Numbered from the stretch's first letter, positions 1 through 9,560 are shown. The stretch: DNA of 64,000 nucleotides from JALYUS01 sp038231255 (GCA_038231255.1 JBBRLR010000007.1:1-64000), one strand, 5' to 3'. Numbers and translations are program-made. Notes: generated by a model not told the origin, from the sequence alone.

Positions 1-392
1 CGCTTCAAACCCGCCCGCGCCAGCGGTTCGGCGAGGCGCGACAGGAGGATGCCGTTGGTCGTCATCGCGATGTCGGTGATCGCCGGGTTCGCCGCGATCT
101 CGCGCACGAGGTCGGGCAGGTTGCGGCGCAGCGTCGGCTCCCCGCCCGTCAGGCGAATCTTCGTGAAGCCGACATCCGCCGCGAGCCGCACGACGCGCAG
201 CAGTTCGTCATCGGTCAACAACTCCTCTTTTGACTGCCACCGCACACCCTCAGCGGGCATGCAATACACGCAGCGGAGATTGCAGCGGTCGGTCAGGCTG
301 ATGCGCAGGTAGTTGATCCGGCGACCGTACGCGTCATGCGCCGGATCGTGCAGATCAACCATGCTGAGCGGAATCATCGTTGTGGTAGTCAT
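1..392 (-). CDS. moaA: GTP 3',8-cyclase MoaA, radical SAM enzyme (partial, runs off the left edge)
   Basis: This is the N-terminal part (about 130 residues) of MoaA, which converts GTP to 3',8-cyclo-7,8-dihydro-GTP in the first step of molybdenum-cofactor synthesis in the cytoplasm. The translation shows INYLRISLTDRCNLRCVYC, so the radical-SAM CxxxCxxC cluster motif sits near residue 32, followed by the LTGGEPTLRR SAM-binding segment. The start is the ATG at 392. Upstream a TATACT box (432-437, minus strand) could be its promoter. No molybdenum-cofactor riboswitch fold was obvious in the short leader. The C-terminal half lies outside the window. The family assignment is secure. Confidence 0.93.
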   Translation of the reverse strand, partial: MTTTTMIPLSMVDLHDPAHDAYGRRINYLRISLTDRCNLRCVYCMPAEGVRWQSKEELLTDDELLRVVRLAADVGFTKIRLTGGEPTLRRNLPDLVREIAANPAITDIAMTTNGILLSRLAEPLARAGLK

Positions 393-544
393 CTCATCTC
401 GCTGATACGCGGCAATGGACGCCGCCCTGAGAGTATACCGGGATAGATCAAAACAATCTACCCATCACTGTCGTTTTAACAACGGTCGGGTTTCACAACC
501 TATTCCGCGATAGTCGCCACATCGTCCGAATACCGCCGATACCG

Positions 545-1327
545 CTACTCTTTCGCGGCGTTCCGGTCGCCGAAACGACCGGAGCGGAGGGAAAGGCCAC
601 CATCCACCCAGAAGACCTGCCCGGTAACGTACGATGCGGCGTCCGAGCAGAAATACAGCACGGCGCCCGCGATGTCGTCCGGGTAGCCGACGCGGCCAAG
701 CGGCGTCGCGGCGGCGAAGGCACCCGCGTAGTCCGGCATTTCGTGGCTCGTCCGCTCGATCAAAATCGCGCCGGGGGCGACGGCGTTGACCGTGATACCG
801 TACGGGCCGAGTTCGAGTGCTGTGCCGACTGTCAGCATGTTGACACCCCCTTTGGAGGCATTGTACGGCGTCGCGTTCTTGAAGGCGGACTTGCTCGCGC
901 CGCTGGATATGTTAACGACGCGTCCCCAGCCCTGCTCTCGCATGATGCGGGCGGCGCCTTGCGTGCAGAAGAATGTGCCTTTCAGGTTCGTGTCGAGCGT
1001 TGCGTCCCAGTGCGCCTCATCCGTCGCGAAGAAATCCTCCCAGAGCGTGATACCGGCGTTGTTGACAAGGATGTCGAGGCCACCGAGCGCCTCCGCCGCC
1101 TCGCGCACCAGTCGCTGGCACTCCGCGACCTGGCCGACATTCGCACCGATCGCGACGGCATTCCGGCCGAGCGCTCGGATTTCGGCCACGATCGCTTCCG
1201 CACCGGCGGCGTCGCTGTGGTAATTGACCGCGACATCCGCACCCTCGCGCGCCAGCCCGAGCGCGATCCCCGCGCCGATCCCCTTGCTCGCGCCCGTCAC
1301 CAGCGCCCGCTTTCCCGTCAGTGGCAT
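545..1327 (-). CDS. SDR family NAD(P)-dependent oxidoreductase
   Basis: A 260-residue classical short-chain dehydrogenase/reductase. The Rossmann glycine motif TGASKGIG is at residues 12-19, NNAG at about 88-91, and the catalytic Ser and YxxxK (YNASK) at about 142-159. The C-terminal VDGG typical of FabG/glucose-dehydrogenase-like members is present. The substrate cannot be read from the sequence; 3-oxoacyl reductase or a sugar/polyol dehydrogenase are both possible. The gene follows a separate minus-strand gene closely, with only 24 bases between them, so the two may share a transcript. The start ATG at 1327 follows an AAGGAGAACG ribosome site. Confidence 0.9.
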   Translation of the reverse strand: MPLTGKRALVTGASKGIGAGIALGLAREGADVAVNYHSDAAGAEAIVAEIRALGRNAVAIGANVGQVAECQRLVREAAEALGGLDILVNNAGITLWEDFFATDEAHWDATLDTNLKGTFFCTQGAARIMREQGWGRVVNISSGASKSAFKNATPYNASKGGVNMLTVGTALELGPYGITVNAVAPGAILIERTSHEMPDYAGAFAAATPLGRVGYPDDIAGAVLYFCSDAASYVTGQVFWVDGGLSLRSGRFGDRNAAKE

Positions 1328-1351
1328 AATCGTTCTCCTTGATGTACTTCG

Positions 1352-1981
1352 CTACGTCGTCTCGGCTTCCTTCGTGCGTCGCGCGGTCGTCTGCCCGAGG
1401 GGGTACACAGGCAAGCCGCGCAACAGAAGCAGAATCAGCAAGACGGCGACGGCCATGAATGCCGCGCCGATGCCGACAGCGATTTTGTCGCCCCGCCCCG
1501 CCATCGCGACACCGGAATCAACGGTAATCGGGGCGCGCGCCGTTGCAGATCCAACGCTGACAAGGATTTCTCCATCGGACGCCGCGATCTGTCCCGGTGC
1601 CGGCAACGTGAAGGCGAAGTTCTGGAATGCGCCGCCGGTATCGGTCATCGGCACGGCCTGCGGCGCGCTTGTAGCGGCCGTGAGGTCCTGAAATGCCAGG
1701 GGATAGGCCTGATTGCCCGCGACCAGATAGGCCTGCACTGGCTGGTTCGCCGGGAATCCTTGCCCGCTCGCAATCACATACTCGCCAAGCTGCGTCAGTA
1801 GCGGCACGACATTGCCTTGCTTGTCCGTGACGGAGAGGAGACGAACGACCGTGCCGCTCGCGTCCCGCCGCGTCGCGGCGATGGCAATCTCCGGATCAGC
1901 GGCGGCAACGGTCGCACCGAACATCGCCACCACTGCAAAAAGCGCGATACCAAGCAGAATCCCGTTGCCGTCTCTTCGCAT
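1352..1981 (-). CDS. Secreted, C-terminally membrane-anchored protein of unknown function
   Basis: Read from the ATG at 1981, which follows a GGCAGGAGC ribosome site, this is 209 residues. It starts with a signal peptide (MRRDGNGILLGIALFAVVAM...ATVAAA), has an extracytoplasmic domain of about 130 residues rich in small and beta-forming residues, and ends with a single membrane helix (residues about 170-195) and a short basic tail. The layout is N-out with a C-terminal anchor. A longer reading from 2074 adds an Arg/Cys-rich stretch without a ribosome site and is less likely. I do not recognise the domain. It lies immediately upstream of the SDR gene on the same strand. Confidence 0.65.
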   Translation of the reverse strand: MRRDGNGILLGIALFAVVAMFGATVAAADPEIAIAATRRDASGTVVRLLSVTDKQGNVVPLLTQLGEYVIASGQGFPANQPVQAYLVAGNQAYPLAFQDLTAATSAPQAVPMTDTGGAFQNFAFTLPAPGQIAASDGEILVSVGSATARAPITVDSGVAMAGRGDKIAVGIGAAFMAVAVLLILLLLRGLPVYPLGQTTARRTKEAETT

Positions 1982-2412
1982 ATGCTCCTGCCATCCCCTC
2001 TGCACGCGCCGCACCGCCCTCCGCTCGCTGCACGCGATTGTACGGCAAAACCGTTTGGGCCGCCGTCCAACCACATCGCGCCCATCGCCGTTACTCGTCG
2101 GGGAGTAACTTCCATCCCATCATTTCTGGCACAGAACGTGCGATTTTCAGAACATTGTTCTGACTATACGCCACTGCAGCGGTGGGTCAGAGTGAGCGGC
2201 CGCTCCGGGTCGTGCAGTACTCCGTCGCATGTATTCTCGGGTAATCATGACGCGAAACCGCGTCCTGTCGAAGACCCCCTCCGCATCGCCAACGATGCGG
2301 TCGTAGATACGATTGGCTCGTTGATGTGACGAAACAACGTCGTCCATTGTCTTCCCGCGCGGTGACAGCGGGGGCATAGATGTGCGTGCCGAGATGGGAT
2401 GAAGGAGGAGAG
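1982..2412. other. Non-coding divergent intergenic region
   Basis: This 431-base gap separates the minus-strand anchored protein from the plus-strand glycosyltransferase and must hold both promoters. The several overlapping open frames here are Arg/Cys/Ser-rich and lack ribosome sites, so I do not call genes. No convincing -35/-10 pair, tRNA or structured RNA was recognised. Confidence 0.5.
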
Positions 2413-3702
2413 ATGGAGAGGTTACAGAGTGTTGAACGGCGCGACCCGCTCGCGCCATTTTCGCGCGTGCCGGACGCGCCGGTGGCGCATGGATTCGATG
2501 ATGAGTCGCAAATAGTAGATCGCATCCTGTCGGAGATTCCGAGCCAGCGACCGGCGTTCGATGTCGTCGTTTTGTCGCATCTGCGCTGGCATTTCGTTTT
2601 CCAGCGCCCGCAGCATCTCCTGAGCCGGTGCGCGCGGCAGCACCGGGTCTTTTTTGTCGAGGAACCGATGATCTCGGATGGACCGGCACGTATGGAGGTC
2701 AGCACACCCCGGCCCGGTGTCTGGGTCGCGGTGCCGCATCTGCCCGAAGGCACAGTGGCGCGCGAATCCGAGGCAATCCAGCAGCGTCTGCTTGATGCGC
2801 TGCTGACCGAGCGCCACGTCCATTCCTTCGTCCTCTGGTACTACACGCCGATGGCGATGTCGTTCTCGCGGCACCTCGCCCCGCTGGCGACCGTCTACGA
2901 CTGCATGGACGAACTTTCAGCATTTACGAGCGCACCGCCGGAGATGCAGGCGCGAGAAAAAGAACTGTTTGCGCGGGCGGACCTCGTCTTCACGGGCGGT
3001 CAGACACTCTACGAGGCGAAGCGCGGCCAGCACCCGCACGTCTTCGCCTTCCCGAGCAGTGTGGATGTGGCACACTTTGCCCGCGCCCGGCAGACAGCGG
3101 TTGATCCGCCCGACCAGCGCGACATTCCCCATCCGCGCCTCGGCTTTTTCGGCGTCATTGACGAGCGGATGGATCTCGATCTGCTGGCGGGTATCGCGAA
3201 AGCGCATCCGGCATGGCAGCTCGTAATGATCGGGCCGGTAGCGAAGGTGGACCCGGCGACGCTGCCGCAGGCGCCGAATATCCACTACCTCGGTCCGAAG
3301 GAGTACGACGATCTGCCGTCGTATCTCGCCGGGTGGGATCTCGCGCTACTGCCCTTCGCGATCAATGAATCCACGCGCTTCATCAGCCCGACCAAGACGC
3401 CCGAATATCTGGCGGCGGGCAAATCCGTCGTTTCGACGCCGATCCGCGATGTCGTGCGGCCCTACGGCGTGCGCGGCCTTGTCCACATCGCGGGGACGAT
3501 CCCGGGCTTCGTCGCAGCGGTCGAGGATGCCTTGTTGGAGGACGCGGCGGTGCGCATCCGGCGCGTAGATACTTTCCTCGGGCAGGAATCGTGGGACCGG
3601 ACGTGGGATCGCATGCACCGTTTGATCGAGGAAGTCATCGAGGCGGCATCCGACGAGGAAGACCGCCTCGACACCTTCGCGGTCGCCACGACCGCCGACT
3701 GA
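2413..3702 (+). CDS. Glycosyltransferase, GT-B fold (GT1/GT4-like)
   Basis: A 429-residue GT-B type glycosyltransferase. The N-terminal half contains the SHLRWHFVFQRPQHLLSR segment seen in a family of GTs that lie next to glf. The C-terminal half has the ExxAAGK-like nucleotide-sugar motif (KTPEYLAAGKSVVSTP, about residue 332) and the preceding LLPFAINESTRFISPTK. The start is the ATG at 2413, directly after a strong GAAGGAGGAGAG site; an upstream ATG at 2380 has none. UDP-galactopyranose mutase begins 31 bases downstream, so the enzyme may transfer galactofuranose or another cell-surface sugar. The acceptor is unknown. Confidence 0.85.
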   Translation: MERLQSVERRDPLAPFSRVPDAPVAHGFDDESQIVDRILSEIPSQRPAFDVVVLSHLRWHFVFQRPQHLLSRCARQHRVFFVEEPMISDGPARMEVSTPRPGVWVAVPHLPEGTVARESEAIQQRLLDALLTERHVHSFVLWYYTPMAMSFSRHLAPLATVYDCMDELSAFTSAPPEMQAREKELFARADLVFTGGQTLYEAKRGQHPHVFAFPSSVDVAHFARARQTAVDPPDQRDIPHPRLGFFGVIDERMDLDLLAGIAKAHPAWQLVMIGPVAKVDPATLPQAPNIHYLGPKEYDDLPSYLAGWDLALLPFAINESTRFISPTKTPEYLAAGKSVVSTPIRDVVRPYGVRGLVHIAGTIPGFVAAVEDALLEDAAVRIRRVDTFLGQESWDRTWDRMHRLIEEVIEAASDEEDRLDTFAVATTAD

Positions 3703-3733
3703 GTAACCGAGGGGCAAAAAGAAGGGAAATAGG

Positions 3734-4963
3734 ATGTTCGACTATCTAATTGTCGGTGCCGGCTTCGCGGGCAGCGTGGTCGCAGAGCGCCTCGCCTCGC
3801 AACTGAACAAGAAGGTGCTGATCGTGGATCGCCGCCCGCATATCGGTGGCAACGCGTACGACCACTATGACGACGCGGGAATTCTGGTCCACAAATATGG
3901 CCCGCACATCTTCCATACGAACGGGCAGCGTATCTACGAGCATCTGTCGCAGTTCACCGCCTGGCGACCGTATGAACATCACGTCCTCGCTGCGGTGGAC
4001 GACCGGCACGTCCCCTTTCCGATCAATATTGATACCGTCAACCAGCTGTACGGGAGCCAATACACCGAGGCGGATATTGCATCGTTCTATGACGCCGTCG
4101 CCGAGCCGGTCGCCGAGATTCGCACGTCCGAGGACGTGGTTGTGAGTAAGGTCGGGCGAGACTTGTACGAGAAGTTCTTCTGCGGCTACACGCGCAAGCA
4201 GTGGGGTCTCGACCCGTCGCAACTGGATGCCGGGGTTGCCGCCCGCGTGCCCGCGCGGATGAACCACGACGACCGCTACTTCACCGATACCTACCAGGTG
4301 ATGCCGCGCCACGGCTACACGCGGATGTTCGAGAAGATGCTCAGTCATCCGAATATCAAGATCATGCTGAACACCGACTATCAGGAGATCAAGCAGGCCA
4401 TCCCCTATCGCCAGATGGTCTACACCGGCCCGATTGACGAGTTCTTCGGCTATCGCTACGGCAAACTCCCCTACCGCTCGCTGCACTTCCGCTTCGACAC
4501 GCTGGATACGCCCGTCTATCAGCCAGCGGCAGTGATCAACTACCCCAACGACCATGCCTATACGCGCGTGACGGAGTTCAAGTACCTGACGGGCCAGGAG
4601 CATCCGAAGACGAGCCTTGTCTACGAGTTCCCGCGCGCGGAGGGCGACCCGTACTACCCCGTGCCACGCCCGGAGAATACCGAGCGGTACCACTTGTACA
4701 AGGACCTGGCGGACGCGACGCCGCATGTCCACTTCGTCGGGCGACTGGCGACATACAAGTACTACAATATGGATCAGGTGGTCGGGCAGTCGCTCGCGCT
4801 ATTCGACCGGATCGCCGCGACGCAGCGCGACGTACTCGTAGGGATCGAGGCGGCACCGATATGGCGAACGACCCCACTGCGCCCCGCTACACCGCTTACC
4901 ACGATTGGAGCCTCGCGCGCACCGTCCGCGATTGGCGCACCGCCCGCCGACGGCGAACAGTGA
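3734..4963 (+). CDS. glf: UDP-galactopyranose mutase
   Basis: Flavoenzyme that interconverts UDP-galactopyranose and UDP-galactofuranose, the donor for galactofuranose-containing glycans. The 409-residue product begins FDYLIVGAGFAGSVVAERLA (FAD dinucleotide fold). It carries the family blocks RRPHIGGNAYDH, YGPHIFHTN, the FFCGYTRKQWGL stretch with the substrate-binding Arg/Trp, YQVMPRHGYTRMFE, and VGRLATYKYYNMDQVVGQ near residue 345. The last 40 or so residues, beyond the conserved end, are Pro/Ala-rich and not family-like. The stop codon overlaps the probable GTG start of the next gene (GTGA). It sits in an operon with the upstream glycosyltransferase. Confidence 0.95.
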   Translation: MFDYLIVGAGFAGSVVAERLASQLNKKVLIVDRRPHIGGNAYDHYDDAGILVHKYGPHIFHTNGQRIYEHLSQFTAWRPYEHHVLAAVDDRHVPFPINIDTVNQLYGSQYTEADIASFYDAVAEPVAEIRTSEDVVVSKVGRDLYEKFFCGYTRKQWGLDPSQLDAGVAARVPARMNHDDRYFTDTYQVMPRHGYTRMFEKMLSHPNIKIMLNTDYQEIKQAIPYRQMVYTGPIDEFFGYRYGKLPYRSLHFRFDTLDTPVYQPAAVINYPNDHAYTRVTEFKYLTGQEHPKTSLVYEFPRAEGDPYYPVPRPENTERYHLYKDLADATPHVHFVGRLATYKYYNMDQVVGQSLALFDRIAATQRDVLVGIEAAPIWRTTPLRPATPLTTIGASRAPSAIGAPPADGEQ

Positions 4964-6255
4964 GGCAATCACCCCGATCACCATTGGAAGTCTGGGGGGG
5001 CATCGAATCCACCGTCAACCGTGTGGGCGATGCCTACTTCGACCAGATGGAATGGAACGGTCACGCCACCCGTATCGGTGATCTCGATCTGATCGCCGCG
5101 CTTGGCGTCGGCGCGGTACGCTACCCGATCCTCTGGGAGCGCACCGCGCCGACCAGCATCGCGGACGCGGACTGGACGTGGCCGGACGAACGGCTAAATC
5201 GCCTCCGCGCGCTCGGCATCCGCCCGATTGTCGGCCTCGTCCACCACGGCAGCGGGCCGCGCCACACGAACCTGCTCGACCCCGCCTTCCCCGAACAACT
5301 CGCGGAGTACGCGGGGGCCGTCGCGGCGCGCTATCCGTGGGTGATGGACTATACGCCGGTCAACGAGCCGCTAACGACGGCCCGGTTCAGCGGACTGTAC
5401 GGCTACTGGTACCCGCACGGGCACGACGCGGCGACGTTTTATCGCATCCTGATTAACGAGTGCCGCGCCGTGATCCTCGCGATGCGGGCGATCCGGGCCG
5501 TCAATCCCGCCGCCCAGCTGATCCAGACGGAAGACCTCGGCAAAACATTCAGCACCGGCTTGCTCCAGTATCAGGCAGACTTCGAGAACGAGCGGCGCTG
5601 GCTCAGTTACGACCTGCTGTGCGGCCGCATCGAGTACAACGGCGCGTGGGAGCACATGCGACATAGCGGCATCAGTGATGCCGAACTCGACTGGTTTGGC
5701 GAGAACGCTTGTGTGCCGGACATCGTCGGTATCAACTACTACATCACGAGCGAGCGGTTCCTCGACGAGGATATAGAAACCTACCCGGCCCGGACACACG
5801 GCGGGAACGGGCAGGATCGCTACGCCGATGTCGAGGCGGTGCGTGTCCGCCGCAAGGGGATCGCCGGGCCGGACGAACTGCTCTACGACGCCTGGGATCG
5901 CTATAAACGACCGATTGCGATCACCGAAGCACACCTCGGCGGCGAGCCGGAGGAGCAGTTGCGCTGGCTACAGGAACTCTGGGAAACCGCGCGAAACCTT
6001 TGGCGCATTGGCGTTGATCTGCGCGCCGTAACCGTCTGGTCACTCTTCGGCGCGCACAACTGGCACACGCTCGTCACGCGCGATGAAGGCTACTACGAAC
6101 CGGGCGTCTTCGATGTCCGCACCACCCCGCCGCAGCCAACGATCCTCGCGCCGATGGTCCGCTCGATGGCGACGGGCGAGCCGTACGACCACCCCGCACT
6201 CGCCACGCCCGGCTGGTGGCGGCGACCGGAACGGCTCCTGTATCCGCCCAAATAG
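4960..6255 (+). CDS. Family 1-type glycoside hydrolase (beta-glucosidase-like)
   Basis: A 431-residue (beta/alpha)8 protein of the GH1/clan A type. The segment SPLEVWGGIESTVNRVGDAYFDQ begins the homologous region. The acid/base Glu is in YTPVNEPLTTA (about residue 133) and the likely nucleophile Glu in AITEAHLGG (about 327), so both catalytic acids are kept. Such proteins often sit beside glf and glycosyltransferases, sometimes fused to a dTDP-4-dehydrorhamnose reductase; here there is no fusion. I chose the GTG at 4960, which overlaps the glf stop. An ATG at 4861 stays in frame but adds 33 Arg-rich residues overlapping glf. The substrate is unknown. Confidence 0.82.
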   Translation: MRQSPRSPLEVWGGIESTVNRVGDAYFDQMEWNGHATRIGDLDLIAALGVGAVRYPILWERTAPTSIADADWTWPDERLNRLRALGIRPIVGLVHHGSGPRHTNLLDPAFPEQLAEYAGAVAARYPWVMDYTPVNEPLTTARFSGLYGYWYPHGHDAATFYRILINECRAVILAMRAIRAVNPAAQLIQTEDLGKTFSTGLLQYQADFENERRWLSYDLLCGRIEYNGAWEHMRHSGISDAELDWFGENACVPDIVGINYYITSERFLDEDIETYPARTHGGNGQDRYADVEAVRVRRKGIAGPDELLYDAWDRYKRPIAITEAHLGGEPEEQLRWLQELWETARNLWRIGVDLRAVTVWSLFGAHNWHTLVTRDEGYYEPGVFDVRTTPPQPTILAPMVRSMATGEPYDHPALATPGWWRRPERLLYPPK

Positions 6256-6370
6256 TGCAGGAGCGCCGAACGGTTGACCATCGTCCGGTGGATGCCTACA
6301 CTCCGTGTACTGGCCACCGGCCCGGTACAATCGTGCCGTCGAGCATTTTGAGAGCAGGAACAGCCGCCGC

Positions 6371-8170
6371 ATGACGCAGCCGCACATCGCCGATCACGCC
6401 TATCCCCGCCCGCAACTCGTCCGCGACGCGTGGATTTCTCTCAATGGCCCGTGGGACTTCGCTTCCGAACGAACTGCACGCTGGCGCGTACCATCGGAGG
6501 TGCGCTGGAACACGGCAATCACGGTACCATTCGCACCGGAAACGCCAGCGAGCGGCGTGGACGACACCGATTTTCATGCCGTCTGCTGGTATCGGCGCAC
6601 CTTCGACCGCCCCGCGCTCGGACCCGACGCGCGCCTGATCCTCCATTTCGGCGCGGTGGACTATGCCGCGACCATCTGGGTGAACGGGACGATCGCCACA
6701 CGACACGAGGGCGGCTACACGCCGTTCAGCGCGGACATCACCGATTACCTGACCCCGGACGACATGCAGACCGTCATCGTGCGTGCCGACGACGATCCGC
6801 ACGACCTCGCCAAACCGCGCGGCAAGCAAGACTGGCAGCGCGAGCCGCACGCGATCTGGTATCCGCGCACCTCCGGCATCTGGCAGACAGTCTGGCTCGA
6901 AGCCGTCCCCGCCACCGCGATTCGGAATATCACCTGGCTCCCGAACCTCGGTCGCTGGGAGGTCGCCCTGGAAGCGACGATCACCGGGCCGCTCCGCGAT
7001 GGCCTCCGGTTGCAGGTGACGCTGCACGCTGGGGGGAAACTGCTCGCCGACGACAACTACGCGGTGCTCGGCGGCGATGTCACCCGCCGCATCGCGCTCG
7101 CCGACCCCGGCATTGACGACTATCGCAACGAACTCCTCTGGAGCCCCGAGCGCCCGACGCTGATTGACGCGGAGCTGCGGCTCTGGGACGGGCAGGACGC
7201 TCTCCTCGATCACGCGCGCAGTTACACCGCCCTGCGCTCCGCAATGGTGCAGGGTGACCGATTTATGCTCAATGGGCGACCGTTCCCGCTGCGGATGGTG
7301 CTCGATCAGGGATATTGGCCGGAAAGCGGCCTCACCGCGCCGGACGACGCAGCGCTCCGGCGGGATGTCGAACTGGCGAAGGCGATGGGGTTCAACGGCG
7401 TCCGCAAGCATCAGAAAATCGAGGACCCGCGCTACCTCTACTGGGCGGACCGGCTTGGCCTGCTCGTCTGGGAGGAGATGCCGAGCGCGTACCGCTTCAC
7501 GAAGGATTCAGTCGAGCGCGTTGTCCGCGATTGGCTGGCGGCGATAGACCGCGATCTCAGCCATCCGTGCATCATCGCCTGGGTGCCATTCAACGAGTCG
7601 TGGGGCGTGCCGGATTTGCCGAACATCGCGTCGCAGCGCGATTATGTCCGTACACTCTATCACCTGACCAAGACAATGGACCCCGACCGCCCGGTGATCG
7701 GCAATGACGGGTGGGAGAGTGTCGCGACGGACATCATTGCCATCCACGACTACGACGACAGTCTGGAGCGGATGAAGCGCCGCTATTCGTCGCCCGAAGC
7801 GATCCCCAACCTCTTCAAGAACGCCCTACCCGCCGGTCGGCTCGTCTCGCTCGCCGCAGACCAGCAGAGGAATCAGCCAATCATGCTGACCGAGTTCGGT
7901 GGCCTCACCTTGTCGCGCGACCCCGGTGCGTGGGGGTATTCGCGCGTCGGGAGCAGCGAGGAGTTCGCCGAGCGGTACATGCGCCTGCTCGCGGTCGTCC
8001 GCTCCACCTCGCTCTTCGCGGGCTTCTGCTACACGCAGTTCGCGGACACCTATCAGGAGACGAACGGCCTCCTCTACGCAGATCGGACGCCGAAGTTCCC
8101 CATCGAGGAGATTCGCGTGGCCACCAGCGGCCCGCTGCACGGCTCGTTCGGCGACGCCCCGCCCTGTTGA
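6371..8170 (+). CDS. Glycoside hydrolase family 2 protein (beta-galactosidase/beta-glucuronidase-like)
   Basis: A 599-residue GH2 enzyme with the usual order: N-terminal jelly-roll sugar-binding domain (LNGPWDFASE, WYRRTFDRP, VDYAATIWVNG, HEGGYTPFSADIT, residues about 20-170), an immunoglobulin-like domain, then the TIM barrel from about residue 290. The acid/base Glu is in AWVPFNESWG (about 404) and the nucleophile Glu in IMLTEFGGL (about 510). No signal peptide is visible, so it probably acts in the cytoplasm on imported oligosaccharides. The chosen ATG at 6371 follows GAGCAGGA. The stop codon abuts a palindromic repeat at 8171. Confidence 0.92.
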   Translation: MTQPHIADHAYPRPQLVRDAWISLNGPWDFASERTARWRVPSEVRWNTAITVPFAPETPASGVDDTDFHAVCWYRRTFDRPALGPDARLILHFGAVDYAATIWVNGTIATRHEGGYTPFSADITDYLTPDDMQTVIVRADDDPHDLAKPRGKQDWQREPHAIWYPRTSGIWQTVWLEAVPATAIRNITWLPNLGRWEVALEATITGPLRDGLRLQVTLHAGGKLLADDNYAVLGGDVTRRIALADPGIDDYRNELLWSPERPTLIDAELRLWDGQDALLDHARSYTALRSAMVQGDRFMLNGRPFPLRMVLDQGYWPESGLTAPDDAALRRDVELAKAMGFNGVRKHQKIEDPRYLYWADRLGLLVWEEMPSAYRFTKDSVERVVRDWLAAIDRDLSHPCIIAWVPFNESWGVPDLPNIASQRDYVRTLYHLTKTMDPDRPVIGNDGWESVATDIIAIHDYDDSLERMKRRYSSPEAIPNLFKNALPAGRLVSLAADQQRNQPIMLTEFGGLTLSRDPGAWGYSRVGSSEEFAERYMRLLAVVRSTSLFAGFCYTQFADTYQETNGLLYADRTPKFPIEEIRVATSGPLHGSFGDAPPC

Positions 8171-8230
8171 GGTGCGTAGGCTTCAACCTGCGATGGTGAT
8201 ACAGGGACGCAGGCTGAAGCCTACGCTACC
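8171..8230. repeat. Palindromic intergenic repeat, GCGTAGGCTTCA family
   Basis: Imperfect inverted repeat. The left arm (8171-8192) reads GGTGCGTAGGCTTCAACC and the right arm (8208-8230) ends GAAGCCTACGCTACC. It begins directly after the GH2 stop codon. Related copies lie at 9485-9553 and, with the same outer ends, at 25649-25808. It could act as a terminator or be a REP/MITE-like element. Confidence 0.8.
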
Positions 8231-8316
8231 AATGCGTGTCGTTTCTCCGACGTGCGACGCGGTGTGTGCGATAATCGCCATCATTGCCTGGCCGCGTATC
8301 GAGGAGGGAGCACCCT

Positions 8317-9480
8317 ATGGCAACCAATATCGAGAACATGACAATCACCGCCGTCGAAAGCCTCACCTTCACCTATCGCTCGCACACCGGGCGCGACGAC
8401 GAGGGGCATGGGCACCCGGCGCCCGAACACGAGGCGACACAGCGCCTGACGCGCATTCGGACGAGCGCGGGCGTTGACGGTTACTGCTTCGGCGGCTCGG
8501 AAGCGACGACCGAGGTGACGCGACGCTACATCGTCGGCATGGACCCGCTGCACCGGGAGGCGATCTGGTACAAATTGCTGCAAGGGCAGCGGCTGGAGCG
8601 GCGCGCGCTGGACGACCGCAACCTCGCCGCGATTGACTGCGCCTTATGGGACTTCGCCGGCCACCTGACGGGCCTACCGGTCTACAAATTGCTCGGTGCG
8701 ACGCGCGAGAAGGTGCCTGCCTACGCCAGCACGATGTGCGGCGACGACATCCCCGGTGGCCTCGACACTCCTGAGGCGTACGGCGAATTCGCGAAGGCGT
8801 GCAAGGCGCGGGGCTACCCCGCCTTCAAACTCCACACCTGGATGTCGCCGCACGGTCCCGACCTCAAGCGGGATATCGCCGCCTGTGCGGCGGTACGCGA
8901 CGCGGTCGGTCCCGAGATCAAACTGATGCTCGACCCGCATCACGACTACACGCGCGAGGAAGCGCTCTACCTCGGTCGTGCGCTCGAAGAGTTGGATTAC
9001 TACTGGATGGAGGAGCCGATGAACGAGCACAGCACCTCCTCGTTCGTCTGGCTGACCGAGAACCTGACGAAACTGCAGATCTGCGGCCCGGAGACGGCGC
9101 ACGGGCAGATGTATACCCGCGCGGAGTGGATCGTGCGCGGCGCGTCGGACATCTCGCGCGTCGGCGTCTTCGATGTCGGCGGCATCACGCCCGCGATGAA
9201 GACGGTACATCTCTGCGAATCGTTCCGCGTCCGCTGCGAGATCCACGGTGGCGGCGCACCGAACCTCCAACTGCTCGGCGCGATGGCGATCCCCGGCGAG
9301 TTCTACGAGCGCGGCCTGCTGCACCCGCACGTTGACTTCGACGCCGAAAAGCCGTGGCTGAAGACGCCGATTGATACGATTGATCGCGATGGCAACGTCA
9401 CCATGCCGCAAGGCCCCGGTCTCGGCGAAGAGATTGACTGGGACTTCATCAAGGACAATTTGACCCACGATTGGCATTGA
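8317..9480 (+). CDS. Enolase-superfamily enzyme (mandelate racemase / muconate lactonizing type)
   Basis: A 387-residue protein with the alpha+beta capping domain followed by a (beta/alpha)7-beta barrel. Visible catalytic features include the AFKLHTW lysine (about residue 172), three acidic metal ligands on successive strands in LMLDPHHD (about 208), YWMEEPMNE (about 230) and CGPETAHG (about 256), and the general base region CEIHGGGAPN (about 308). These suggest an acid-sugar dehydratase or racemase, but the substrate cannot be set from sequence alone. The ATG at 8317 follows GGAGGGAGCACCCT. Its place after GH1/GH2 genes fits sugar-acid catabolism. A palindromic repeat starts five bases after the stop. 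Confidence 0.88.
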   Translation: MATNIENMTITAVESLTFTYRSHTGRDDEGHGHPAPEHEATQRLTRIRTSAGVDGYCFGGSEATTEVTRRYIVGMDPLHREAIWYKLLQGQRLERRALDDRNLAAIDCALWDFAGHLTGLPVYKLLGATREKVPAYASTMCGDDIPGGLDTPEAYGEFAKACKARGYPAFKLHTWMSPHGPDLKRDIAACAAVRDAVGPEIKLMLDPHHDYTREEALYLGRALEELDYYWMEEPMNEHSTSSFVWLTENLTKLQICGPETAHGQMYTRAEWIVRGASDISRVGVFDVGGITPAMKTVHLCESFRVRCEIHGGGAPNLQLLGAMAIPGEFYERGLLHPHVDFDAEKPWLKTPIDTIDRDGNVTMPQGPGLGEEIDWDFIKDNLTHDWH

Positions 9481-9484
9481 TTCG

Positions 9485-9553
9485 GTAGCGTAGGCTTCAG
9501 CCTGCGTCCTAATATGATACGAATAACGGGGACGCAGGCTGAAGCCTACGCTA
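9485..9553. repeat. Palindromic intergenic repeat, GCGTAGGCTTCA family
   Basis: Perfect 23-bp inverted repeat: TAGCGTAGGCTTCAGCCTGC... at 9486-9508 pairs with 9531-9553 around a 22-base loop. It separates two convergent genes (stops at 9480 and 9561), so it could serve as a bidirectional terminator, although there is no U-tract. Confidence 0.88.
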
Positions 9554-9560
9554 TTGCCGC

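Noticed and set aside
393..544. Possible molybdenum-cofactor riboswitch upstream of moaA
   Set aside because: The gap is short and I could not build the conserved helices; only a TATACT box is visible.
4861..4959. ATG 4861 as the start of the GH1-like protein
   Set aside because: It would add 33 Arg-rich residues overlapping glf by over 100 bases; homology begins after the GTG at 4960, which overlaps the glf stop. The alternative is kept in the gene note because the GTG lacks a strong ribosome site.
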